Translations under genes and position numbers: made by a program
NCBI GenBank assembly: GCA_030654175.1
Contig: JAURXZ010000016.1
Location: forward strand, 1-64,000
DNA: 64,000 nucleotides
Reading direction: 5' to 3'
From: Bacteroidia bacterium
GTDB lineage: Bacteria > Bacteroidota > Bacteroidia > 2-12-FULL-35-15
The notes under the pieces: model-generated
Told to the model about the DNA's origin: nothing
The model's database searches: none
What the model saw: only the letters and a program-made list of their open reading frames with translations
Shown here: one piece after another, positions 52,294-60,181 of the stretch
Numbering within the stretch: the first letter of the stretch is position 1
Layout: every line of letters starts with the position of its first letter

Positions 52294-52671
52294 ATGATTG
52301 AAGATAATACTGAGAATGAGAAAAAGAACCTGATTGTAGATTTAGCATTCAAATTCTCATTAGATATCGTAGTTTATACAGAACAATTAGAACAATTAAA
52401 AAAATACAATTTATCAAATCAGTTATTCAGAAGCGGAACAAGTATTGGAGCTAACGTAAACGAATCACAACATGCTGAAAGTAAAGCTGATTTCATTCAT
52501 AAGCTTAAAATATCAGCTAAAGAAGCAGAAGAAACAAAATACTGGTTACTACTTTGTCAACATTCAAAAAATTACCCTAACTGTGATAATCTGCTAAAAC
52601 AAATTGAAAGTATCATAAAAGTTCTAAGTAAAATAATCTCCTCAACAAAAAATCACAGAGTAAACACATAA
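52294..52671 (+). CDS. Four-helix-bundle protein (23S rRNA IVP family)
   Basis: This 125-residue protein belongs to the four-helix-bundle family first seen in proteins coded by intervening sequences of 23S rRNA. The hallmark 'NQLFRSGTSIGANVNESQHA' sits near residues 42-61, followed by 'ADFIHKLKISAKEAEETKYWL'. Length is typical (about 120). Related proteins (Avd) accompany diversity-generating retroelements, but no reverse transcriptase is present here. The gene lies between inverted arrays of GATGTGCTGATT. Biological role is unknown; RNA or nucleic-acid binding is suggested by the family's positive surface. Confidence 0.85.
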   Translation: MIEDNTENEKKNLIVDLAFKFSLDIVVYTEQLEQLKKYNLSNQLFRSGTSIGANVNESQHAESKADFIHKLKISAKEAEETKYWLLLCQHSKNYPNCDNLLKQIESIIKVLSKIISSTKNHRVNT

Positions 52672-52673
52672 AA

Positions 52674-52733
52674 GAATCAGCACATCAGAAATCAGCACAT
52701 CAGCACATCAGCACATCAACTAATCAGCACATC
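52674..52733 (-). repeat. Right inverted repeat of the four-helix-bundle cassette
   Basis: AATCAGCACATC words are repeated five times in tandem, with minor spacers. They are the reverse complement of the left array at 52180-52243. The array stops 2 bp before the TTG start of the glycosyltransferase gene. Confidence 0.8.
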
Positions 52734-52735
52734 CT

Positions 52736-54697
52736 TTGAAATTATCAGTAATCATTGTCAATTACAACGTTCAACATTTTTTAGAGCAATGCTTGCATTC
52801 TGTTTTAAAAGCTGCAAAGAATGTTAGTACCGAAATTTTTGTTGTTGATAATAATTCTGTGGATGGCTCTATAGCGATGCTGAAATCCCGCTTTGGTGGG
52901 AATGAAATTCAATTAATAGAAAACAAAAAAAACACCGGCTTTTCATACGCAAACAATCAAGCAATCAAAATTGCAAAAGGTGAATATATATTGCTCTTGA
53001 ATCCTGACACTGTAGTAGAAGAGGATACTTTCGAAAAAGTTATTGCATTTATGGATTCCCACCCTGATGCAGGAGGATTGGGTGTGAAAATGCTGGATGG
53101 AAGAGCAAATTTTTTACCAGAATCAAAACGAGGATTGCCAACTCCATCGGTTGCCTTTTACAAAATGATCGGCCTCTCTAAAATTTTTCCTAAATCAAAA
53201 ACATTTGGAAAATATCATCTTGGTTTTTTAGATGATGATAAGATCCATGAAATAGAAATACTAGCAGGTGCATTTATGCTATTGCGCAAAACCACATTGG
53301 ATAAAGTGGGGATGCTGGACGAAACATTTTTTATGTATGGCGAAGATATTGATCTATCCTACCGGATTATTTTGGGCGGCTATAAAAATTATTATTTCCC
53401 TGAAACGCGAATTATCCATTATAAAGGGGAAAGCACGAAGAAAAGCAGTGTAAACTATGTATTTGTTTTTTACAGGGCGATGGTAATTTTTGCACAGAAA
53501 CATTTTTCACAAAACAATGCAAAATTATTTTCGGTGTTAATTAATTTTGCAATATACCTGCGTGCCGGAGTAGCAATAACAATTCGATTTTTAAAATCCA
53601 TTGCTTTACCTGCTTTTGATTTTGTATTAATAATGATTGGATTGTTATTCATTAAAAACCAATATGGAAAAAATATTCAATTTATTGAAGGTGGTTCTTA
53701 CTCCGATTCACTTGTTAATATAGCCTTCACGGCATATATCCTTATCTGGATGTTTGCAGTTTATCTCAGCGGAGGCTATGATAAACCGGTAAGATTATTC
53801 CAGATCTTACGAGGCGTGATAATAGGAACTGGAATAATTTTGATTGGGTACTCTTTATTACCTGAAGCCTATCGTTTTTCACGTGCCTTGATCCTATTTG
53901 GAATGGGATGGGTAGTATTATCCTATTTAATTTCACGCTTAGCGCTTCATTTCATTGGCCTGAAGGCGTTCAACCTTAATCCTGATAAAAGTAAACGCAT
54001 CATAATAATAGGTAAACAAGAAGAGTTTGAACGCGTAAACGGACTACTAAAACAAACAAGTATCAACTCTAGTTTTCTAGGTTTTGTTAGTGCAGATGAT
54101 ACTGGAAATGGTCACCCCGATTATGTTGGAAACATTAACCAGATAGAAGAGGTAATTGAGATCTATAAGATTAATGAAGTTATTTTTTGCTCCCGCGATA
54201 TTTCATCTCAAGGCATAATTGATTATATGTACACCCTTGTTTCGGCTGATGTTGATTTTAAGATAGCACCTCCAGAAAGCTTGTCTATCATAGGGAGCAA
54301 CTCTATTGACACTGCCGGGGATCTATACATTATTGATGTTAATTCCATCAGTAAATCAAAAAACAAACGCAACAAACGCTTGTTTGATATACTCACAAGC
54401 CTTTTGTTTATAAGCATCTCACCAATTTTAATTTTATTTCAATATTCTAAAACTGGTTTTATCAAAAATATTTTTTCTGTTCTTTTCAATTTTAAATCAT
54501 GGGTAGGATATGGTAAGGATGCCCACGAGCACTTACCTAAGTTAAAACCATCAGCGCTTTCTCCTACTGATGCCATAAAAAAAATAAATGTTTCATCCGA
54601 CTGGCGAAACCGTCTGCATTTGGCATATTCAAAGGATTATAAAATTGAAAATGATATGAATATTGTTTGGAAATGCTTGAGGATGTTAGGAAATTGA
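52736..54697 (+). CDS. GT2 glycosyltransferase fused to a membrane/Rossmann domain
   Basis: This 653-residue protein starts with a GT2 domain (about 1-270: 'SVIIVNYNVQHFLEQCLHSVL', 'LLLNPDTVVEEDTF', 'FFMYGEDIDLSYRI'). Several hydrophobic helices follow (about 270-410), then a Rossmann-like CoA-binding-type domain ('KRIIIIGKQEEFERVNGLL', about 418-540), and a final segment starting 'KRLFDILTSLLFISISPIL', the first helix of bacterial sugar transferases. The catalytic half of that last domain is absent. Start is TTG at 52736, forced because an in-frame stop lies 5 codons upstream and the first strand needs KLSVIIV. Similar fusions are known in Bacteroidota. Confidence 0.8.
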   Translation: MKLSVIIVNYNVQHFLEQCLHSVLKAAKNVSTEIFVVDNNSVDGSIAMLKSRFGGNEIQLIENKKNTGFSYANNQAIKIAKGEYILLLNPDTVVEEDTFEKVIAFMDSHPDAGGLGVKMLDGRANFLPESKRGLPTPSVAFYKMIGLSKIFPKSKTFGKYHLGFLDDDKIHEIEILAGAFMLLRKTTLDKVGMLDETFFMYGEDIDLSYRIILGGYKNYYFPETRIIHYKGESTKKSSVNYVFVFYRAMVIFAQKHFSQNNAKLFSVLINFAIYLRAGVAITIRFLKSIALPAFDFVLIMIGLLFIKNQYGKNIQFIEGGSYSDSLVNIAFTAYILIWMFAVYLSGGYDKPVRLFQILRGVIIGTGIILIGYSLLPEAYRFSRALILFGMGWVVLSYLISRLALHFIGLKAFNLNPDKSKRIIIIGKQEEFERVNGLLKQTSINSSFLGFVSADDTGNGHPDYVGNINQIEEVIEIYKINEVIFCSRDISSQGIIDYMYTLVSADVDFKIAPPESLSIIGSNSIDTAGDLYIIDVNSISKSKNKRNKRLFDILTSLLFISISPILILFQYSKTGFIKNIFSVLFNFKSWVGYGKDAHEHLPKLKPSALSPTDAIKKINVSSDWRNRLHLAYSKDYKIENDMNIVWKCLRMLGN

Positions 54698-54990
54698 TGA
54701 TTCATTTATCCAGGATAGAGCCATAGATACATTAATATTGATTTTTTTATTATTTATCAATGATTTCTTTATTGGTTTATAATGATAGATTTTATACCTT
54801 TATATAAAATAGTTAAAAGGTTACAATACTTCCTTAGCTTGTTCTTCAGGTTTATAAAGCTCATCAAATTAATGGTCAATAATATCCGAGAACGTCTAAA
54901 AAGCAATTTACCTTATTATTTTATGCTTCTTTCCGTTTAGAAGACAGTACTATTATTTAATTCATTTTTTTCGACTTTATTTAACTCGTA

Positions 54991-55833
54991 ATGCAAAAAA
55001 AGTTTTTTCTTATTTCATTAATAATTTTAGGAATATTTAACAGTACCGTTTCTCAAGAAATTTGTGATTGTCCGGGCCAAAACACTTTAGGAAAAGGCAG
55101 TTTTTATTTTTCATGGGGATACAACAAAGACTGGTTCTCAAAAAGTGACCTTCATTTTAAAAATACGTCTGGCGAATATAATCCGGTTACAGGGAATTAT
55201 GATTCCTACGATTTTACAGTATATGGGGCCAAGGCAAAAGACCGTCCGGGATTTAAAGACATTTTAAGAACTGATCTTACAATTCCGCAATATGTTTATC
55301 GTTTAGGATATTACTTTAACGACAAACGAGATCTGGGTATTGAAATAAATTTTGACCATACCAAATATGTGATGGTAGATTATCAAACCCTTCGTGTAAA
55401 AGGCACTATACGGGGGCAGGCTATTGATACGGATACACTGGTGAGTCCTAAGGATTTTTTAAAATTTGAACATACCGATGGTGCCAATTTTTTAATGTTC
55501 AATGGGATAAAACGTCAACGGTTTTTAGTTTCGGCAAACAAAAAATATTGGTTAAGCGGAATCATTAAATTAGGGGCAGGTATTGTGATCCCCAAAACAG
55601 ATGTAACCCTTTTTGGTGAGCGGTTGAATAATCGTTTTCATATTGCCGGATACGTTACCGGAGTTGAAACCGGTCTTCGTTTAGATGCATTCAAATACGT
55701 TTTTATTGAGTATACCGCCAAAGGCACCTATGCAAATTATTTAAATGTATTGGTAAAGGGTGCAGGTAGGGCCAATCATTCTTTCTGGACGTTTGAAAAC
55801 ATCCTGACTTTAGGGATACAATTTCCACTTTAA
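54991..55833 (+). CDS. Putative outer-membrane beta-barrel protein
   Basis: This 280-residue secreted protein has a signal peptide (MQKKFFLISLIILGIFNSTVSQ) and alternating beta-strand segments ending in 'ENILTLGIQFPL', with the final aromatic/hydrophobic residue typical of barrel proteins. 'YFNDKRDLGIEINFDHTKYVMVDYQ' and similar strands suit a barrel of about ten strands. I do not recognise a family. It stands alone between the fusion glycosyltransferase and a strong terminator. Confidence 0.65.
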   Translation: MQKKFFLISLIILGIFNSTVSQEICDCPGQNTLGKGSFYFSWGYNKDWFSKSDLHFKNTSGEYNPVTGNYDSYDFTVYGAKAKDRPGFKDILRTDLTIPQYVYRLGYYFNDKRDLGIEINFDHTKYVMVDYQTLRVKGTIRGQAIDTDTLVSPKDFLKFEHTDGANFLMFNGIKRQRFLVSANKKYWLSGIIKLGAGIVIPKTDVTLFGERLNNRFHIAGYVTGVETGLRLDAFKYVFIEYTAKGTYANYLNVLVKGAGRANHSFWTFENILTLGIQFPL

Positions 55834-55896
55834 AGTATTGATTAAAATATTTTTACATTTTAAAATTCTCCGAAAGCATATATATCAAGATGGCTC

Positions 55897-55941
55897 AAAA
55901 CACAAACAGCCCTTCCGAATTGGAAGGGCTGTTTGTGTTTT
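55897..55941 (+). terminator. Long bidirectional terminator
   Basis: AAAACACAAACAGCCCTTCC pairs perfectly with its complement at 55922-55941 around the loop GAATT, a 20-bp stem ending in T/A runs. It separates two convergent genes. Confidence 0.88.
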
Positions 55942-55987
55942 ATTTTCGATTGTAAATTTTTAAATTATTTAGACTTGTTATCTGAAA

Positions 55988-56431
55988 TTACTTACTCAGC
56001 AATTCTTTTACAACTATAGAAATAATTTTGCCATCAGCTTTACCTGCTAATTGCTTAGAAGCAACTCCCATCACCTTACCCATATCAGCAGGTGATGATG
56101 CACCAACAGATGAAATGATCTTAGCTATTTCCGATTTTATTTCTTCTTCGCTCATTTGTTTTGGTAAGTAGGCCTCAATAACTCCGGCTTGAAACAATTC
56201 CACATCGGCAAGATCTTTGCGACTTTGTGTTACATATATTTCAGCTGTTTCCTTGCGTTGCTTCACCATTTTTTGCAATGCCTTTACTTCAGTATCGTCA
56301 TTATAGCCTTCCGGAGAAGTTTTTAATAATAATATAGCAGATTTTACCGCACGCAGCGCCTCTAACCTTGCTGCATCCTTTGCTAACATTGCTGTTTTGA
56401 TATCCGAGTTTATTTTTTCTTCTAATGCCAT
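55988..56431 (-). CDS. YqeY-like GatB/Yqey-domain protein
   Basis: This 147-residue protein has the YqeY signature: 'LEEKINSDIKTAMLAKDAARLEALRAVKSAI', 'VELFQAGVIEAYLPKQMSEEEIKSEI' and C-terminal 'DMGKVMGVASKQLAGKADGKIIS'. The family shares its helical domain with the tail of GatB/GatE and may contact tRNA. It lies between the outer-membrane protein gene and the nucleoside kinase gene. Function is not firmly known. Confidence 0.9.
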   Translation of the reverse strand: MALEEKINSDIKTAMLAKDAARLEALRAVKSAILLLKTSPEGYNDDTEVKALQKMVKQRKETAEIYVTQSRKDLADVELFQAGVIEAYLPKQMSEEEIKSEIAKIISSVGASSPADMGKVMGVASKQLAGKADGKIISIVVKELLSK

Positions 56432-56509
56432 ATTAAATAAGTTTAAAGTTTGAAAGTGTAGATGTTAGAATATATCTAATATCCAATAATCTAATATCCT
56501 ATATCTGTT

Positions 56510-57136
56510 TTAAAACAACCCGTTTATCTCAGCATCAATTTTGTTAATGATTAGCCCCAGATCTTCCTGTTTTTCAAGGAAATTATTATTGTCCACATCA
56601 ATTATCAAAAGCTTCGCACCAGGATGCTCTTGCTCGTAAGAACTGATGAAAGCTTCGTAACGTTCATTCAAACGTTTTAAATAATCTAAACGAATAGCAT
56701 TTTCGTAATCGCGCCCACGCTTTTGAATCTGATTTACCAAAGTAGGAACAGAAGCACGTAAATATATCAGTAGATCGGGAGGCGTAATAAATGACTCCAT
56801 CAATTTGAACAACGCAAAATAATTTTCAAAATCACGCGTGGTCATTAATCCCATAGCATGGAGGTTGGGAGCAAAAATATACGCATCCTCATAAATAGTT
56901 CTATCCTGAATAACGGTTTTCCCATTATTGCGAATTTGCTGAACTTGCCCGAAACGACTATTTAAAAAGTATACCTGCAAATTAAAGGACCATCGTTGCA
57001 TGTCTTCATAAAAATCATTTAAATACGGATTATCATCTGCATCTTCAAAATGAGACTCCCATTTATAATGTTTTGATAAAAGAGTAGTAAGCGTAGTTTT
57101 ACCCGATCCGATGTTACCTGCTATAGCTATATGCAT
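56510..57136 (-). CDS. Deoxynucleoside kinase
   Basis: This 208-residue enzyme of the dCK/dGK-type family starts with the P-loop IAGNIGSGKTTLTTLLSKHY and has 'VIQDRTIYEDAYIFA' (the DRS-like motif), 'LIYLRASVPTLVNQIQKRGRDYE' (LID region with RGR) and 'RYEAFISSYEQEHPG'. It should phosphorylate a deoxynucleoside in the salvage pathway. The specific base is not readable. Confidence 0.87.
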   Translation of the reverse strand: MHIAIAGNIGSGKTTLTTLLSKHYKWESHFEDADDNPYLNDFYEDMQRWSFNLQVYFLNSRFGQVQQIRNNGKTVIQDRTIYEDAYIFAPNLHAMGLMTTRDFENYFALFKLMESFITPPDLLIYLRASVPTLVNQIQKRGRDYENAIRLDYLKRLNERYEAFISSYEQEHPGAKLLIIDVDNNNFLEKQEDLGLIINKIDAEINGLF

Positions 57137-57396
57137 AATTTAAAGAATAATTTTTAAAGAAGTTTGATTGTAAAATGTATTGTTTTAAGAGGTCCTAACA
57201 AAAGAAATCAACCTCTCCGAAAAAACGTAAACGAAAATACAAAAACTACTATGTTAGTCCGGCAAAAAAATGAAAATTGTGGATAAGTTTTTTTGAAAAG
57301 TTTAAGCTTTTTTTACAAGGCTGATTTCATCGGCTCTTAAAGCGGGCAGGAAATAATAGATCCGGTATCCCCCCTCGTTAATTGGGATAAATAAGA

Positions 57397-58209
57397 TTAT
57401 TGAGCCGTATTTATAGAAATTGCTTTAGGAGTTTGAAGGAATAAAACACCCATTTCCAATCTGAAATTTTGAAATTCGGCTGAAGGCGTTTCAAACTCAA
57501 GCTCTTCTGTAGTTTTTGTATTATATGCTTTTATTTTATGATCAGAAATATAATAAACCAGATCGCCCATTGGCTGAAAACTCTTTACCATTTTTATTGG
57601 TATGGTCTTGTAATAAGTGCCATAAATATCAAAAATTAAAATTCCGGATGAAGGATTATTGAGATAAACTTTATTATCGTATTCCATTAAATAATTGGGC
57701 TGCATATCTATATTCAGCAATAAATTCAAATTTCCGGTTTGTTGTATTTTACCTAGTGTTTGATCTAAGCGCACAAGTTCCAGGTTCTGCTGATCATATA
57801 GCCACAAGCCACTATTGTGAGAGGAGCATACCAGTTGAGTTTGTTGAAATCCAATTTTATCAAGGCTCACCGACTCGCCATTTAAGCTCAATGTATTATC
57901 TAAAAAAACAATTTGCGAGAAATTTTTATAAAACACCAACAGTCGAAGCATATTGGAAGCATCAACAAAATCTATATTGCCAAAATTTTTATTACTGTAT
58001 TTATAAAGTAATTTACCTTTTTTATCATATTTAGTAAGCTCATTTGCCCTTACCACATAAACATTGCCTTGATTATCGGTAGTGAAAAAATCAGCCTGAA
58101 CATCAATATTAGCAACGATGTTAAAATTGATTTGCGCAAAAGAGTTAAAATGTAATAGGTATAATGCAATATGTAAGATCACAGTTGGAAGCAAAAATTT
58201 CAATTTCAT
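57397..58209 (-). CDS. Secreted beta-propeller-like hypothetical protein
   Basis: This 270-residue protein has a signal peptide ending NSFAQ and repeats of the form 'NVYVVRANELTKYDKKGKLLYKY', 'GLWLYDQQNLELVRLDQ' and 'GILIFDIYGTYYKTIPI', which suggest a propeller of short strands. No active-site signature is visible. Its ATG lies 55 bp after the stop of the GH3 gene on the same strand. Function unknown. Confidence 0.65.
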   Translation of the reverse strand: MKLKFLLPTVILHIALYLLHFNSFAQINFNIVANIDVQADFFTTDNQGNVYVVRANELTKYDKKGKLLYKYSNKNFGNIDFVDASNMLRLLVFYKNFSQIVFLDNTLSLNGESVSLDKIGFQQTQLVCSSHNSGLWLYDQQNLELVRLDQTLGKIQQTGNLNLLLNIDMQPNYLMEYDNKVYLNNPSSGILIFDIYGTYYKTIPIKMVKSFQPMGDLVYYISDHKIKAYNTKTTEELEFETPSAEFQNFRLEMGVLFLQTPKAISINTAQ

Positions 58210-58264
58210 AATCCGATTTTCAAATATTACTAATTACTTATTACCTAAAGATAATGTTCAATTA

Positions 58265-59776
58265 TTAAATTAACTGTAATATTTCCTCCACATGCTTTCT
58301 TTCATTTGATAAACGAGGTACTTTATGCTGGCCGCCCAATTTATTTTTTGATTCAAACCATTTGTAAAAAGTATCCTTGGGAAGAGATCTGACAATGGGC
58401 TGCTTCAATATCAAATTTCGATAACGTTTCGCTTCATAGTCCGAATTGATCGATTTCAATGCATTATCAAGCATTTCTGTGAAATATTCGATGGTGCTTG
58501 GTTGTGTTTCAAATTCAATGAGCCACTCATGTGCACCATTTTCATTACCCTGCATATAAACAGGAGCTGCAGTATATTCTTTTATTTGCGCTCCCGATTT
58601 TTCACAGGCAATACTCAAAGCCTTATCAGCATTATCAACAATTATTTCTTCACCAAAGGCATTCATAAAATGCTTTGTGCGCCCTGTAATTTTAAAACGA
58701 AATGGATCAAGCGATGTAAATTGAATCGTATCACCAAGCATATAACGCCACAAACCGGCATTGGTGGAAATCACAAGCGCGTAAGTTTCGCCTGTTGAAA
58801 CCTCATATAGAGATAATGTTTTTGATTCTGTACCCCCCAATTCACTTATTGGCATAAACTCGTAATAGATCCCATAATCCAGCATCAGCAATAATTCATT
58901 TGAATTGCGTTGATCCTGAATTCCAAAAAAACCTTCCGAAGCATTATATAACTCCAGGTAATTCATATCAGCCTTATTGAATATCGTTTTAAATTGCTCT
59001 TTATAGGGGCTAAAGTTTACTCCTCCGTGAAAATATACTTCCAGGTCCGGCCAAACCTCTCCAATGGACTTTTTACCGGTAATTTCCAGCACACGTTTCA
59101 TAATCAACAACATCCAGGAAGGCACCCCGGCAAGACTTATAATATTCTCATCAATAATGGCATTGGATAATTTCTCCACTTTTTCATCCCATTTATCCAT
59201 TAAGGCAATTGATAGATCAGGAGATCGAAAAAATTCAGCCCACATGGGTAAATTATTCATTACAATGGCTGATAGGTCACCATTCTGCGATTCATAACTT
59301 CCAAAACTATCGGTTTCTAAGCTTCCTCCCAGCCCTAAATTTTTTCCTGTAAATAACTGTGTTTCCGGATAAAGCGAACAATAAATTGATATCATGTCGC
59401 GCCCTCCGTTGTAATGGCATTCATCCAATGACTCTTTACTTACCGGGATAAATTTGCTCTTATCGTTGGTGGTCCCTGATGATTTCGCAAACCATTTTAT
59501 TTCAGAATTCCACAAAATATTTTGCTCCCCTCTGCGAACCCTGTCAATAAAAGGTTTCATTGTATCGTAATCTTGTATCGGGACAATGGACTTAAATTGT
59601 TCGTGATTTTGTATGCTTTTATAATCATGGAAACGGCCCCAATCAGTATCTTTCGCTGATGTGATCAATTTACGCAAACATTCATCCTGCACATCATTCG
59701 GATACTTCATAAAAAGTTCGATCTGATGCATTCGCTTCTTCATCCACCAACTGGCTATTGAATTTAGTATGGTCAT
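58265..59776 (-). CDS. GH3-family (auxin-responsive-promoter-like) adenylate-forming protein
   Basis: I start at the ATG at 59776 (MTILNSIASWWMKKRMHQIE), because the longer frame runs through repeat copy D and has no domain. The 503-residue protein belongs to the GH3/JAR1 superfamily: 'WFAKSSGTTNDKSKFIPVS' (adenylate-forming P-loop), 'ELYNASEGFFGIQD', 'RYMLGDTIQF' and 'FKITGRTKHFMNAFGEE'. Plant members conjugate amino acids to hormones; bacterial members activate unknown acids. No partner gene is visible. Acyl-amino-acid synthesis is a guess from the family. Confidence 0.87.
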   Translation of the reverse strand: MTILNSIASWWMKKRMHQIELFMKYPNDVQDECLRKLITSAKDTDWGRFHDYKSIQNHEQFKSIVPIQDYDTMKPFIDRVRRGEQNILWNSEIKWFAKSSGTTNDKSKFIPVSKESLDECHYNGGRDMISIYCSLYPETQLFTGKNLGLGGSLETDSFGSYESQNGDLSAIVMNNLPMWAEFFRSPDLSIALMDKWDEKVEKLSNAIIDENIISLAGVPSWMLLIMKRVLEITGKKSIGEVWPDLEVYFHGGVNFSPYKEQFKTIFNKADMNYLELYNASEGFFGIQDQRNSNELLLMLDYGIYYEFMPISELGGTESKTLSLYEVSTGETYALVISTNAGLWRYMLGDTIQFTSLDPFRFKITGRTKHFMNAFGEEIIVDNADKALSIACEKSGAQIKEYTAAPVYMQGNENGAHEWLIEFETQPSTIEYFTEMLDNALKSINSDYEAKRYRNLILKQPIVRSLPKDTFYKWFESKNKLGGQHKVPRLSNERKHVEEILQLI

Positions 59777-59883
59777 AGGTCCAATTTCTGATTTGGGATT
59801 TTTGCTTTTCGGATTTGCTGAATTATCTAATGGTTGGTAATATTTGCTGATAAAGGTAAATAAAAATAATTTGTCTAAAACTT

Positions 59884-60001
59884 TCATTGGGGCGCTCCCC
59901 TTCCTAAAAAAGAAGGGGAAGGCTTTCCGTTTCAATCTTTTCTAAAAAGAAAAGGATTTACGCAGAATTTATCCAGAGCCAGTCGAAGCAATCCCTAACG
60001 T
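59884..60001 (+). repeat. Dispersed double-hairpin repeat, copy D
   Basis: The left arm is TCATTGGGGCG, followed by hairpin TCCCCTTC/GAAGGGGA, the central arm AGGCTTTCCGTTTCAATC, hairpin TTTTCT/AGAAAA, and the right arm GGATTTACGC. A nested repeat (59964-59987) then interrupts the arm before GCAATCCCTAACG. Orientation is as in copy A. Confidence 0.8.
59964..59987 (+). repeat. Nested short repeat inside copy D
   Basis: AGAATTTATCCAGAGCC followed by AGTCGAAG splits the right arm of copy D, where copy B has only a T. It closely matches the insert in copy A. Confidence 0.6.
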
Positions 60002-60144
60002 ACATATTCAATGAACGTGGATTTACCAGCGTTTATCAGGCTCCAACCAAAATTACTAATTCATCTAAAGTCATTACCATTTTACAATAAAAATATCATA
60101 CCAGTTGAAATGAAATTATTTTCAAATAAATTAATTAGATAATG

Positions 60145-60152
60145 TACTTTTG
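60145..60152 (+). promoter_or_regulatory. -7 box for the deoxyhypusine-synthase-like gene
   Basis: TACTTTTG matches TAnnTTTG, 29 bp before the ATG at 60182. A TTTC 21 bp upstream could serve as a weak -33 element. Confidence 0.5.
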
Positions 60153-60181
60153 CATTTTAAAATAAAAAACCTAAAACAATT

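Larger units (their letters stand above)
52180..52735. mobile_element. Candidate mobile cassette: four-helix-bundle gene between inverted repeats
   Basis: A 378-bp gene with its short flanks is enclosed by inverted arrays of the word GATGTGCTGATT. The cassette fills the complete space between the recR stop TGA and the TTG start of the glycosyltransferase. No transposase is encoded inside, so mobility would need an outside enzyme. The structure is directly visible; mobility is inference. Confidence 0.5.
59777..60181. other. Intergenic gap between divergent genes
   Basis: This 405-bp gap contains repeat copy D (59884-60001), with its nested short repeat, and a good TACTTTTG promoter box for the deoxyhypusine-synthase-like gene. 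The remaining sequence shows nothing recognisable. Confidence 0.6.

Noticed and set aside
52294-52671. Four-helix-bundle gene as part of a diversity-generating retroelement
   Set aside because: No reverse transcriptase, template repeat or variable repeat is visible nearby.
52674-52733. Tandem AATCAGCACATC words as a CRISPR array
   Set aside because: The words are adjacent, without unique spacers, and are matched by an inverted array across the gene.
59777-59935. N-terminal extension of the GH3-family gene
   Set aside because: It translates repeat copy D and the intergenic spacer (for example NPKSKNPKSEIGP), and the GH3 domain begins at the ATG at 59776.
11566-60001. Dispersed repeats as integron attC sites
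   Set aside because: The ends read GTT...AAC in both orientations rather than AAC...GTT, no integrase gene is present, and the copies are not in tandem.
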